Positions 1 through 8,234 of a DNA stretch of 64,000 bases are shown here, piece after piece. Positions within the stretch are counted from its first letter, which is position 1, and each line of letters opens with the position of its first letter. Made by a program: the position numbers and the translations under genes. Origin of the DNA: Mayfieldus sp038040285 (GTDB lineage: Bacteria; Actinomycetota; Thermoleophilia; Solirubrobacterales; 70-9); the NCBI GenBank assembly GCA_038040285.1, contig JBBPIN010000006.1, positions 29,085 through 93,084 of the forward strand, given 5' to 3'. The notes beneath the pieces were generated by a model that saw nothing but the letters and a program-made list of their open reading frames with translations, made no database searches and was not told where the DNA came from.

Positions 1-2
1 TC

Positions 3-821
3 CAGCAGCCGGGCAAGCCGTTCTTCGCCACCGGCGCCAGGGCGGCGCGGACCCCGATAGGGCAGGGGCTGTGGCGCGCGGCGACCCCTTTGCTTCAGAT
101 CGGGCTGAGCAAGGGGCGCGACGAGCTGAACGAGCAGCGCGCGGCGATGGGATTGGCGCCGGTCGAGCGCTTTCACGGTGGGATCAGCGAGGACCTGGTG
201 TTGGTGGCGACCTTCCCGCAGCTCGAGTATCCGCGCCGGTGGCCGGCGGAGGTGCAGGTGACCGGGCCGATGGAGTTCGAGCTGCCGTACCGGGACGTCG
301 CGCTGCCGGCCGGCGACGCTCCGCTGGTCCTGGTCGCGCCGAGCACGGCGAAGGACCCCGAATGCCGGTTGGTGCGCGTGGCGCTTGAGGCGCTGGCGGG
401 GGAGCCCGTGCGGGTGGTGGCGACGACCAACCGGGCGCAGCCGGAAGAGCCGATCGATGTGCCCGGCAACGCCGTGCTGGTCGATTGGCTGAGCTACAGC
501 CAGGTGATGCCGCAGGCGGCGCTCGTGATTTGCCACGGCGGGCACGGGACGACTGTGCGGGCCCTTGGAGCTGGCGTGCCGGTGCTCTGCTGCCCGGTCG
601 CGGGCGACATGGCCGAGAACGCGATCCGGGTCGCCTGGGCCGGCGCCGGCCTGTCGCTGCCTTGGCGGTTGTGCCGGCGGGCGCCGCTGCGTTGGGCCGC
701 ACGGCGGATCCTCGGCGATCCGGGGTTTCGGCTACGGGCGGGCGAGTTCGCGACCTGGCGGCGGGAGAACGACGGCGCGCAGCGGGGCGCGGAACTCGTG
801 GAACGCTTCGCCGGGAAGTAG
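3..821 (+). CDS. Glycosyltransferase, GT1/MGT-like, 3' part only
   Basis: The reading frame is open from the first complete codon of the window, so the 5' end lies beyond the left edge and about 272 codons are visible. The C-terminal half carries the donor-sugar signature of UDP-glucuronosyl/macrolide glycosyltransferases: HGGHGTTVRALGAGVPVLC followed by GDMAENA. In GT-B enzymes this region binds the nucleotide-sugar. The preceding segment, with VLVDWLSYSQVMPQAALV, fits the approach strand of the same Rossmann domain. Such enzymes glycosylate small lipophilic acceptors such as polyketides, flavonoids or sterols; the acceptor cannot be told from the sequence. It is on the plus strand, opposite to the core genes that follow, and is followed directly by tRNA-Asn on the other strand. 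Confidence 0.8.
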   Translation, partial: QQPGKPFFATGARAARTPIGQGLWRAATPLLQIGLSKGRDELNEQRAAMGLAPVERFHGGISEDLVLVATFPQLEYPRRWPAEVQVTGPMEFELPYRDVALPAGDAPLVLVAPSTAKDPECRLVRVALEALAGEPVRVVATTNRAQPEEPIDVPGNAVLVDWLSYSQVMPQAALVICHGGHGTTVRALGAGVPVLCCPVAGDMAENAIRVAWAGAGLSLPWRLCRRAPLRWAARRILGDPGFRLRAGEFATWRRENDGAQRGAELVERFAGK

Positions 822-845
822 GGCGCGACACTTCGGTTACAGAAA

Positions 846-919
846 CTCCGGGGGTGGGACTCGAACCCACAACCTCTCGGTTAACAGCCGAGCGCTGCTT
901 CCAATTGAGCTACCCCGGA
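846..919 (-). tRNA. tRNA-Asn (GTT)
   Basis: On the minus strand this 74-nt stretch folds as a tRNA. It has a 7-bp acceptor stem TCCGGGG/CCCCGGA, a D arm with GCTCAATTGG, an anticodon arm CTCGG-CTGTTAA-CCGAG with anticodon GTT, and a T arm containing GGTTCGAGTCC. CCA is not encoded. The plus-strand open frames that cross it are artefacts. The gene stands alone between a glycosyltransferase and an HNH endonuclease gene. Confidence 0.95.
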
Positions 920-954
920 CCGTTTGAGCTACTCACGAGAGCAGCTTGGACTGT

Positions 955-1653
955 TCACTTTATCGGTAGCTCGTCAGGCAATTTCGATACTCTGGCCTCG
1001 ACCTCTGCATGGCAGTTCGCGCACAGGAGGACACATTTTCTGGCTTCAGTCAGCGCCGCCTCCAGTGAACGAGTGACGCCTTGGCGGCTAAGGCCAAATT
1101 CCTTCTGCGTCGGATCGACGTGGTGGAAATGGAGCGCTCCAGGATGCCTGGCGTACCCGCAGAGTGCGCAAGCTCCGCCAGAGGCCTCGACGAGCCGCCG
1201 CTTGACGTCGCGCCTCCGACGCGACACAAGCTGTCCACTGCACTTCGAGCACCGATAGCCGCGGTGAGGCAAACGGATGAAGGTCGTCCGGCCGTGCTTC
1301 GGACAGGTCATCGTTGGATTGGGTTCGCCCAGACGACGAGCTTCCGCGCTCTCGCGCCTCAGGCGGGCTCGCGGCGTCTCGATGTTCAGCCGGTTCAGCC
1401 AATACCTCACCGTTGAATACCCGGCGCCCAACTCGGCCGCGATCGTTCTGATCGAGGCGCCGTTGCTCGCAAGCTCCGCCAAGCGCTCCGGGTCAACAGC
1501 CCCAGTCGGGGCATGGCGGTCGCGTCCGTTCGGCTCAAGCCCGTACTTCCCAAGCCAGTAGCCCACAGTCGAAGGGTGCTTGCCAACCCGCTGCCCAATC
1601 TGATTGAGCGAGAGTCCCTCGGCCAGGCAATCCTCCAGAAACCGCTTGTCCAT
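955..1653 (-). CDS. HNH endonuclease with N-terminal helix-turn-helix segments
   Basis: A 232-residue protein from the ATG at 1653. Residues 1-90 contain two similar HTH-like segments (LSLNQIGQRVGKHPSTVGYW and ASIRTIAAELGAGYSTVRYW), each of which could read DNA. A zinc-ribbon-like part follows (CPKHG ... CSKC). The C-terminal HNH domain has CALCGY, the catalytic-type LHFHHVDP and CANCH. HNH proteins of this type cleave DNA, as homing or mobile endonucleases or in defence and repair. An earlier in-frame start exists, but only this start leaves the SOS box at 1688-1701 in the promoter. It sits between tRNA-Asn and dnaG, which suggests a later insertion. The molecular family is fairly sure; the biological role is unknown. 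Confidence 0.8.
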   Translation of the reverse strand: MDKRFLEDCLAEGLSLNQIGQRVGKHPSTVGYWLGKYGLEPNGRDRHAPTGAVDPERLAELASNGASIRTIAAELGAGYSTVRYWLNRLNIETPRARLRRESAEARRLGEPNPTMTCPKHGRTTFIRLPHRGYRCSKCSGQLVSRRRRDVKRRLVEASGGACALCGYARHPGALHFHHVDPTQKEFGLSRQGVTRSLEAALTEARKCVLLCANCHAEVEARVSKLPDELPIK

Positions 1654-1687
1654 GCGGAAATCCTGGCATTCTGGTCGGACAGAAAAA

Positions 1688-1701
1688 CGAACGTATGTTC
1701 G
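1688..1701. promoter_or_regulatory. LexA/SOS box upstream of the HNH gene
   Basis: CGAACGTATGTTCG is a perfect CGAAC-N4-GTTCG palindrome, the LexA operator of Gram-positive bacteria and actinobacteria. It lies 35 bp upstream of the HNH start codon and downstream of the dnaG stop, so it should control the endonuclease and not the primase. Confidence 0.65.
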
Positions 1702-1708
1702 TGCGAAG

Positions 1709-3475
1709 CTAGCTCCCCACCTGCTCCGGTCGCATGATTCGCTCACCCAGCGCCGCCCGCTCACGGTGAAGCTCAGCGCTGCGCTGATGGTCGCCCTTCT
1801 CCTCCGCGTCGGCGATCAGGTCGTCGAGCCGCCGATGCTCGAGCTGCATGAAGATCATCTCCATCGCCTCCCCCGACGCCGGCTCGCGCTCCGCCGTCAT
1901 CACCAGCTGCGTGATCAGCGAGACCAGCTCCTCATCCTCGCGCGGCAACCCGGCGAGCGGCTCATCCAGATGACCGCGCAGCCACTCCAGCGCCCGCCCA
2001 GCCAAGGGCGACGACAGATGCTCTGGCGTCAGCCGATCGAGCACTTCGCGCCCCGCCTTTGGATCGGCGATGCACATCGCCAGCAGCGCTCGCTCGCGCC
2101 GCTCGCGCGGGGTAAGCGCCGAGTCACCGGCCGCATCGCCACCGGCATCCGATTCCGAACCGGAATCTCGCCGAGTCCGCGCCGAAGCCATCCTGCCGAT
2201 CACCATCGCCGGGTCCATGTCGAGCTGCTCGGCCACCAAGCGCACCAGCTCGTCGCGGCTCGCGCTCTCCCCCATCTCGGCCAGCACCGGCGCCACCTCT
2301 GCCAGCGCCCGATCGCGTTCGGCGGGCGAAGAGAGGTCGGCTCCATCCAGCACCAACCCAACCTGAAACTCGGCCAGCTCCAATGCCGCATCGACCAGCT
2401 CCTGGAAGCGGTCCGCTCCCCCCTCCTCGGCGATCATCTGCGCCGGGTCCTCGCCCTCCGGCATCGCCGCGACCCGGATCCGCATCTGCCGTCCGGCCGC
2501 CTTGCGCTGCGCCCGCAGCATCGCGTCCTGGCCAGCGCGGTCGGCGTCGAGCGCCAGCACGACCTCCTTGACCAGCTGCGACAGCATGCTCACCTGCTGA
2601 TCGGTGATCGCCGTACCCATCACCCCGACCGCCTCCCCGATCCCCGCCTGGTGCAGCGCCAGGACGTCGGTGTAGCCCTCGACCACCACCGCCCTTCCGG
2701 CCTTCGCGATCGGACCGCGAGCCCGATCGATCCCGTACAAGGTCTCGCTCTTTCGGTACAGCTCGCCCTCCGCCGAGTTGACGTACTTGGCGCCCTGCTC
2801 GGAGCGCATCGCCCGCGCCCCGAAGCCCAGCACCCGGCCGCGCGCGTCGAGCACGGGAAAGGTGATCCGCTCACGAAAGCGGTCATAGACCCCGCCGCCA
2901 CGCCCTCGCTGCGCCAGTCCGGCCGCCCGCAGCTCGTCGACGCTGAAGCCGGCCCGCTGGCCACGCGTCAACACCTGGTCCCAGGCGCTCGGCGCGTAAC
3001 CGATCCCGAAGCCGCGCAGCACCTCCTCGCCGAGTCCGCGCCCCTGAAGGTAGTCCCGCGCCTTCCCCGCCTCCTTGGACTCCCACAGGTAGCTGGCGTA
3101 GAAGGCGGCAGTTCGCTCCAACAGCTCGCGCAGCCGCTCGGTGCGTTTCCGCTTCGCCTCCGCCCGCGGATCCTCCTGCTCGCGCTCCAGCTCCACCCCG
3201 TAGCGCTCGGCCAGCAGCTCGACCGCCTCGGGGAAATCGACCCCGTCCTTCTCCTGCACGAACCCGAACACGTCGCCGCCCGCCTCGCAGCCGAAGCAGT
3301 AGTACAGCTTCTCCGCGGGGTTGACCGAGAACGATGGCGTGCGCTCCTCGTGGAACGGACACAGCCCAACCCAGCGGCCGCCCTGCTGGCGCAGGTCGGT
3401 ATGGGCGCTGACGATCTCGACGATGTCAGCCGCCTGACGGACCCGGTCGACGCTCTGCGGCGAGAAGCGGCTCAT
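1709..3475 (-). CDS. dnaG: DNA primase
   Basis: A 588-residue primase that makes RNA primers at the replication fork. The CHC2 zinc domain is at the N-terminus (C39, H42, C60, C63, in LCPFHEERTPSF and YYCFGC). The RNA polymerase-like core is at about 120-260. The TOPRIM domain has VVVEGYTDV (E267) and LALDADRAG (D310, D312). The C-terminal part (about 430-588) matches the helicase-binding domain. The start at 3475 is chosen because the CHC2 domain then lies at the usual distance from the N-terminus; further upstream the frame runs antisense into dgt. It begins 2 bp after the dgt stop, so the pair is probably one transcript, as in mycobacteria. Confidence 0.95.
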   Translation of the reverse strand: MSRFSPQSVDRVRQAADIVEIVSAHTDLRQQGGRWVGLCPFHEERTPSFSVNPAEKLYYCFGCEAGGDVFGFVQEKDGVDFPEAVELLAERYGVELEREQEDPRAEAKRKRTERLRELLERTAAFYASYLWESKEAGKARDYLQGRGLGEEVLRGFGIGYAPSAWDQVLTRGQRAGFSVDELRAAGLAQRGRGGGVYDRFRERITFPVLDARGRVLGFGARAMRSEQGAKYVNSAEGELYRKSETLYGIDRARGPIAKAGRAVVVEGYTDVLALHQAGIGEAVGVMGTAITDQQVSMLSQLVKEVVLALDADRAGQDAMLRAQRKAAGRQMRIRVAAMPEGEDPAQMIAEEGGADRFQELVDAALELAEFQVGLVLDGADLSSPAERDRALAEVAPVLAEMGESASRDELVRLVAEQLDMDPAMVIGRMASARTRRDSGSESDAGGDAAGDSALTPRERRERALLAMCIADPKAGREVLDRLTPEHLSSPLAGRALEWLRGHLDEPLAGLPREDEELVSLITQLVMTAEREPASGEAMEMIFMQLEHRRLDDLIADAEEKGDHQRSAELHRERAALGERIMRPEQVGS

Positions 3476-3477
3476 GC

Positions 3478-4491
3478 TCAGAAGTGTGACTCTTCGGGGA
3501 TCGCGAGCTCGCGGAACTGCGAGATGCAGAAGCGGTCGGTCATCCCAGCGACATAGTCGGTCACCCGCTGGCATAGGTCCGCGTTGGGGTCCAGCGCCGG
3601 CACCTCCTCGGGGTCGTCCATGTAGTGATCGAACAGCCCCCGCAACGTCCGCTGGACCCGCTCGACCTCGCGCCGCGCCTCGGGCCCCAGATAGACGCGG
3701 TCGAACATGAACTTGCGAAGCCGCAGCATCGCCCCACCGACCTCCTCGCTCTGCGCGATGTCGCCGGAAGCCTCCGAGCACTCGACGATGTCCCCGACCA
3801 AAGTGTCGATCCGCTTCGCCCCGGTCGGCCCCAGCAGCTCGATCTCGTCGTTCGGGAGATCGGACGGGTCCAGGATCCCCGCCCGCAGCGCGTCATCGAT
3901 GTCGTGGTTTATGTACGCGACGCGATCGACCAGGCGCACGATCCGCCCCTCCAGCGTTGCCGGCTTCTCGGGTCCGGTGTGGTTGAGGATGCCGTCGCGA
4001 ACCTGCTCGGTCAGGTTCAGCCCCTCCCCGTCGCGCTCCAGCACGTCCACCACCCGCAGGGAGTGAAAGTTGTGCTTGAAGCCGGAGCCGCAACGCTCGC
4101 GCAGCGCCTCGTCCAACGCCTCTTCGCCGATGTGCCCGAAGGGCGGATGCCCGAGGTCATGTCCGAGGCCGATCGCCTCGGTGACGTCCTCGTTGAGGCC
4201 CAATGCCCTGGCCACCGTGCGCGAGATTCCCGAGGCCTCCAGCGTGTGGGTGAGCCGGGTCCGGTAGTGGTCGCCTTCCGGGGCGATGAACACCTGGGTC
4301 TTGTGCTTGAGGCGGCGAAACGCCTTCGAGTGCACGATCCGGTCGCGGTCGCGCTGAAATGGCGTCCGCAGCGGACTGTCCGGTTCCTCGACGCCCCTGA
4401 TCGCCGGATACGAACGCGTCGCCTCCTCGGCAAGGAACTCGGCCTCCCACGCTTCGACGCGCTCCTGCAACGATCTGGTGGTGGTCGGCAA
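3478..4491 (-). CDS. dgt: Deoxyguanosinetriphosphate triphosphohydrolase-like protein
   Basis: A 337-residue HD-domain dNTP triphosphohydrolase that removes triphosphate from dGTP or other dNTPs and so tunes nucleotide pools. The metal-binding HD signature is seen as H82 in THTLEA, then GLGHDLGHPPFGH (H111-D112), and a later Asp in LVDRVAYINHDIDDA. The N-terminal SPLRTPFQRDRDRI and FRRLKHKTQVF segments are typical of the shorter bacterial Dgt-like subfamily. It lies directly upstream of dnaG, as in mycobacteria. The promoter region immediately before the start is broken by an assembly gap. Confidence 0.93.
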   Translation of the reverse strand: MPTTTRSLQERVEAWEAEFLAEEATRSYPAIRGVEEPDSPLRTPFQRDRDRIVHSKAFRRLKHKTQVFIAPEGDHYRTRLTHTLEASGISRTVARALGLNEDVTEAIGLGHDLGHPPFGHIGEEALDEALRERCGSGFKHNFHSLRVVDVLERDGEGLNLTEQVRDGILNHTGPEKPATLEGRIVRLVDRVAYINHDIDDALRAGILDPSDLPNDEIELLGPTGAKRIDTLVGDIVECSEASGDIAQSEEVGGAMLRLRKFMFDRVYLGPEARREVERVQRTLRGLFDHYMDDPEEVPALDPNADLCQRVTDYVAGMTDRFCISQFRELAIPEESHF

Positions 4492-4679
4492 GTCGGTCCG
4501 GCTCCCTCTCGCGGCGATTCTAGTNNNNNNNNNNNNNNNNNNNNNNNNNNNNNNNNNNNNNNNNNNNNNNNNNNNNNNNNNNNNNNNNNNNNNNNNNNNN
4601 NNNNNNNNNNNNNNNNNNNNNNNNACGATCTGGTGGTGGTCGGCAAGTCGGTCCGGCTCCCTCTCGCGGCGATTCTAGT
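4470..4679. other. Assembly gap (100 N) bounded by an exact 55-bp duplication
   Basis: The 55 bases before the N run (4470-4524, including the dgt start codon) are repeated exactly after it (4625-4679). The duplication is as long as a common assembler k-mer, so this is a scaffold join where both contig ends keep the same overlap. The apparent second dgt start is not real. Confidence 0.9.
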
Positions 4680-4923
4680 GTCGCGTCCACCAATGGCGGC
4701 CCGTTACTGGCGAGCGAAAGCCGAGCATGGTTAGGATCTCGCGCTTCGCGCTCGCACCGCGCCTGCGGCGCTCGAGCCGGAGTAGCAGCGCTACTCCGGC
4801 GACCGAGGACGACACCAGGCGAACGCTTGCAGCCGCCAGAACGGGACGTTCATTGGTTGACGGGGCACCAGTTGGGCCCGGCACCTGGTCAGCGGCGGTC
4901 CCGGCGGCGCTCACTCGCAGGGC
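4680..4923. other. Intergenic region between recO and dgt, with hairpin 4776-4800
   Basis: No gene is supported here. The notable element is a perfect inverted repeat at 4776-4800, with 11-bp arms GCCGGAGTAGC/GCTACTCCGGC and a 3-base loop. It lies about 124 bp downstream of the recO stop and could end the recO transcript. It lacks a U tract on either strand, so a role as a factor-independent terminator is uncertain. Confidence 0.4.
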
Positions 4924-5643
4924 CTAGGCAGCGGCGCGCAGCCGCACGTGCGCGTGATGCTCAAGGGTCTCGGAGACCGCTCGCTCCGCCTGGCGCAGCG
5001 CCGCCGCGCCGGCCGGCGGTGCCTCGGCAAGGGGGCGGGCCAGGCCCTCGACCATGAACGAGTGCGCCTCGGGCGAAAGCTCGAACCCGCCGCCCTCGCA
5101 ACTCGCGCACACCACCCCACCGGCGGCGCCCGAGAAGCCGGTCAGGTGCTCCGCCTCGCCGCAGCGCGCGCAGGAGCCGAGCTCGGGGGCGAAGCCGGCG
5201 GCCAACGCCAGCTTCAGCCGGAAGGCGAGCGCCTCCGCGAGGCCGGCCCGATCCCCGCCGCGCTCGTCGAGCATCGCCAGGTATCGGCAGAGCAGGTTGT
5301 AGGCGGCCGAGTTGGGCTCTGCCGCATCGAGCAACCGCAGCACCGCGTCGCAAGCCCGCGCCGCGGCGCCCAGCGTCGCCGAGCTCTCACGCAGGCGCGG
5401 ATAGCCATTTACGGTGGCCGCGCCGGTGACCGTCGCCAGCTCGCCCCGACCCTCGTGCAGCACCAGGTCGAGGCGGAAGAACGGCTCCAGCCGCCCCCCA
5501 AACCGCGAGCGCGGTCGGCGCGAGCCCTTGGCGATCGCTCCGATTCGCCCTCGCTGGGCGCTGTAGAGATGGAGGATCCTGTCCGCCTCGCCGAAGCGGA
5601 TGCTTCGCAGGACCACGGCCTCGGTCTTGAAGTTGCCAGGCAT
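4924..5643 (-). CDS. recO: DNA repair protein RecO
   Basis: A 239-residue RecO, which anneals single strands and helps RecF and RecR load RecA at gaps. The N-terminal OB-fold begins with KTEAVVLRSIRFGEADRIL and GAIAKGSRRPRSRFGG. The central helical part is followed by a zinc-finger-like pair CARC ... CASC in the C-terminal half. The ATG at 5643 is preferred over a start 12 codons upstream because it leaves the standard N-terminus directly before the OB-fold. It follows the P1-family peptidase gene on the same strand. Confidence 0.92.
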   Translation of the reverse strand: MPGNFKTEAVVLRSIRFGEADRILHLYSAQRGRIGAIAKGSRRPRSRFGGRLEPFFRLDLVLHEGRGELATVTGAATVNGYPRLRESSATLGAAARACDAVLRLLDAAEPNSAAYNLLCRYLAMLDERGGDRAGLAEALAFRLKLALAAGFAPELGSCARCGEAEHLTGFSGAAGGVVCASCEGGGFELSPEAHSFMVEGLARPLAEAPPAGAAALRQAERAVSETLEHHAHVRLRAAA

Positions 5644-5727
5644 GAACCCATCTACGATCTCGCCGCCGCCGGACGGCAATGCGCGACCACCGGCCGCGCT
5701 GACCCGTCTGAGGGCTCGGAAAACGAG

Positions 5728-6663
5728 CTAGGCGGCCGAGCGCACGGCATCGCGGATCGCCGCCGCCGTAACCGTCGCGGCGATCGTTCCCACCGAAATG
5801 GCCGTGAATCGATCCGGCTCGCCCCGTCCCGAAGCGAGGCAGAAGACGACGTCGCCGTCGACGTCGGAGAAGGTCGGATTTACCGCCCGGGCGACCCCGC
5901 CGCTCGCCATCCGGGCGACGCGGGTGCAGCCCGGCGTGCTCAGCGGCGCGTCGGTCATCAGACACACGAGGGTGGTGTTGCGCTCCTCCAACCGCGTCCA
6001 GTCGGGCGCGCCCTTCATGCGGGCGATCTCCTCCGCGGTCGAGCGCATCGTCCCATCGTCGCCGAGCGGACCGGCGAGCACCGAGCCGTCCTCGGCGATC
6101 ACGTCGCCGAAGGCGTTGCCTACGGCCAGCGCGGCGACCACATCCCCGCGTCCGCCGCGGGCGGCCGCGTAGCCGACCCCGGCCGCGGTGGCGCGCTCGC
6201 GCCCGAACAGCTTGGCAACCGCGGTGCCGCAGCCCGCGCCAACCGCACCCCGCTGCGGAACGCCCGGAGTCGCCGCCTCGCAGGCCGCGTATCCCTGGTC
6301 CGGACCGGGTCGCACCGACGGATCGCCCTCGATCAGGTCATAGACGACCGCGGCGGGCACGATCGGGACCAATCCCCCCGGCGTCAGGTATCCCCGCCCG
6401 TGCTCCTCCAGCCAGCGAGCTGCCCCGTCGGCGGCGGCGAGGCCGAAGGCACTTCCGCCGGCCAACACAACCCCGGTCACCTGATGGCTGCCCGCCATCG
6501 CGTCGATCACGTCGGTCTCGCGGGTACCCGGACCCCCACCGCGTACGTCGACTCCGCCGCGAGTCTCAGGCGGCGGAATCACGACCGTGCATCCGGTGCG
6601 AGCCTCGGCGTCGCTCCAGTGGCCGACCGAGAAGCCCTCCGGCATCGGGGGCGGCCCGTTCAC
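5728..6663 (-). CDS. P1 family peptidase (DmpA / aminopeptidase-esterase-like)
   Basis: A 311-residue Ntn-type hydrolase of the DmpA/P1 family. These precursors cleave themselves into two chains and then act on N-terminal residues or esters. Family features seen are GCTVVIPP near the N-terminus, GGSAFGLAAADG, GAGCGTAVAKLFG, and the later NTTLVCLMTDAPLS. In this last segment N-T-T replaces the G-S nucleophile context of classical DmpA, so the autocleavage residue should be checked. The GTG at 6663 is chosen because it overlaps the mutM stop (GTGA) and has AGAGGG seven bases upstream; an ATG at 6645 is the alternative. The substrate is not predictable. Confidence 0.8.
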   Translation of the reverse strand: MNGPPPMPEGFSVGHWSDAEARTGCTVVIPPPETRGGVDVRGGGPGTRETDVIDAMAGSHQVTGVVLAGGSAFGLAAADGAARWLEEHGRGYLTPGGLVPIVPAAVVYDLIEGDPSVRPGPDQGYAACEAATPGVPQRGAVGAGCGTAVAKLFGRERATAAGVGYAAARGGRGDVVAALAVGNAFGDVIAEDGSVLAGPLGDDGTMRSTAEEIARMKGAPDWTRLEERNTTLVCLMTDAPLSTPGCTRVARMASGGVARAVNPTFSDVDGDVVFCLASGRGEPDRFTAISVGTIAATVTAAAIRDAVRSAA

Positions 6664-7577
6664 CGTCGCACCCTCTGCGCCGGCGTGCCGGAGCGCCGGC
6701 GGCGGGGCCGGCGGCGCAATCGCAGCTGGCAGTCGGGACAGAAATAGGTCGAGCGCCCGGAGACGACGATGCGCCGGATCGGCGTTTCGCAGCGCGGGCA
6801 CGGCTCGCCCTCGCGCCTGTGGACGAGGAACTCGTCCTGCATCGATCCCCGCTCCCCGCGCGAGTCGAGGTAGTCGTCGATCGAGGCCCCGCCGCTGTCG
6901 AGTCCGGCCGACAGCGCCTCGAGGACACCGGCGCGAAGCGCCTCGGCGTGCTCGCGCCGCATCGAGCCGGCCGGGGAGAGCGGATGCAGCTCGGCCCTCC
7001 ACAGCGCCTCGTCGGCGTAGATGTTCCCGACCCCCGCGATGCCGGCTTGGTCGAGCAGGAACGACTTCAAAGGCGCCCTGCGCCCAGCCGCGATCCGCTC
7101 GATCGCCTCCGCGGTGAACTCCTCCGACAGGGGCTCCATCCCGACCCGCCCCGAGAAGCGCTCCTCGACCCCACCGGTGGGCAGCAAGAACGCCTCGCCG
7201 AAGCGACGCGCATCGCTGAACCGCAGCTCGCGGCCGTCGTCGAGCAAAAAGCGAGCCCGCAGATAGGGGTCGTCGGCCGGCGTGAAATCGCTGCCCCCGA
7301 CGGCGACCACCAGGTCGCCCTCATCGACCAGGAACAGGTTCCCCGTCATCCGCAGGTGCATCACCAGGGTCAGTTCGCCCTCCAGGTCGAGCAGCAGATA
7401 CTTGCCGCGGCGGCGTAGTGAGGCGATCGTTCGCCCACCTACCTGCCGCTCCAGCGGCCGCGGATCAACCGGGCGTGTCCAGCGGGCATCGAGCACCTCG
7501 AGCCGCTCGATCTGCCGATTGCGCAGCTCCGGCTCCAGCTGGCCGCGAATCGTTTCGACCTCCGGCAGCTCGGGCAT
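6660..7577 (-). CDS. mutM: Formamidopyrimidine-DNA glycosylase
   Basis: A 305-residue Fpg/MutM that removes 8-oxoguanine and other oxidised purines and cuts the abasic site by beta/delta elimination. The catalytic N-terminus MPELPEVETI (P2, E3) and the conserved Lys in RRRGKYLL (K59) are present. The helix-two-turn-helix segment GIAGVGNIYADEALW and the C-terminal zinc finger CPRC ... CPDC are intact. The C-terminus ends in an Arg-rich tail. The stop overlaps the start of the P1 peptidase gene by four bases. Confidence 0.95.
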   Translation of the reverse strand: MPELPEVETIRGQLEPELRNRQIERLEVLDARWTRPVDPRPLERQVGGRTIASLRRRGKYLLLDLEGELTLVMHLRMTGNLFLVDEGDLVVAVGGSDFTPADDPYLRARFLLDDGRELRFSDARRFGEAFLLPTGGVEERFSGRVGMEPLSEEFTAEAIERIAAGRRAPLKSFLLDQAGIAGVGNIYADEALWRAELHPLSPAGSMRREHAEALRAGVLEALSAGLDSGGASIDDYLDSRGERGSMQDEFLVHRREGEPCPRCETPIRRIVVSGRSTYFCPDCQLRLRRRPRRRRSGTPAQRVRR

Positions 7578-7587
7578 CAGCGGCCCA

Positions 7588-8190
7588 CTAGCCCGGCGCC
7601 TTCACACCGCCCGAGACCGGTCCCTCCGGGAACCCGCCGAGGCGGATCGTGGCGAGCAGCGGATTGAAGGCCTCGGTCTCGGCCTGACCGAAGATCTTCG
7701 GGCGGGAGTAGGCGTCGATCACGTACTCGGCGGCGCCCTTGTAGACATGGACGCTCTTGGTCATCACCGGGTGCCCAGCGATCGTGCCGCGGCCGATGAT
7801 TTCCACAGCCTGCGCCCCGTCGACTTCGCGCACCCGGCTGCTCAGGACCTCGAACGACGGCGCTCGCTCCCGCAGCGACGCAAGCAGCCGCTGGCGCGAG
7901 GCCTCGGCCCCGGCTTGGCTCAGCGTGAGGTCGGTGCGGGGATAGGCATAGACGGTGGCGACAGCGCTGCCCGATGACATCTGCGCGATCTCGGGCAGAT
8001 TGCCGCCGCCAACGCTCCATGTCGACGGACGCCCGAAGCTGACGTCGCCCGAGGGGGCAGTGAAATTGACCAGTGACACCGGCGCCCCGAGCTGCGCGAG
8101 CCCGGTCGGCTGGTTGCGCTCGTTGCCGCACCCCGCAATGGCAACGGCCAGCGCGGGGATCGCGAGCAAGGCGAGCCAGTGTCGTCCCAC
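7588..8190 (-). CDS. Putative lipoprotein
   Basis: A 200-residue exported protein. The N-terminus has a short basic start, a hydrophobic segment and a lipobox ending IAGC (Cys about 21), so it should be lipid-anchored outside the membrane. The mature part is a single compact alpha/beta-like domain with LPEIAQMSSGSAVATVYAYP and GRGTIAGHPVMTKSVHVY. It resembles small PsbP-like lipoproteins of actinobacteria, but this is only an impression from the pattern. It lies between xerD and mutM on the same strand with small gaps, so it may be co-transcribed. The function is unknown. Confidence 0.75.
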   Translation of the reverse strand: MGRHWLALLAIPALAVAIAGCGNERNQPTGLAQLGAPVSLVNFTAPSGDVSFGRPSTWSVGGGNLPEIAQMSSGSAVATVYAYPRTDLTLSQAGAEASRQRLLASLRERAPSFEVLSSRVREVDGAQAVEIIGRGTIAGHPVMTKSVHVYKGAAEYVIDAYSRPKIFGQAETEAFNPLLATIRLGGFPEGPVSGGVKAPG

Positions 8191-8234
8191 CGGACCCGTT
8201 CTATCAGGGCGGAAGCGCGATCAGACGGCGGCGT

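Noticed and set aside
830..927. Short plus-strand peptides across 846-919 that resemble entries in databases
   Set aside because: They are translations of the antisense of tRNA-Asn, a known annotation artefact.
1604..3556. Long plus-strand open frame opposite dnaG
   Set aside because: It is an antisense frame produced by high G+C codon use. The minus strand has all primase motifs, and the plus-strand translation has no domain.
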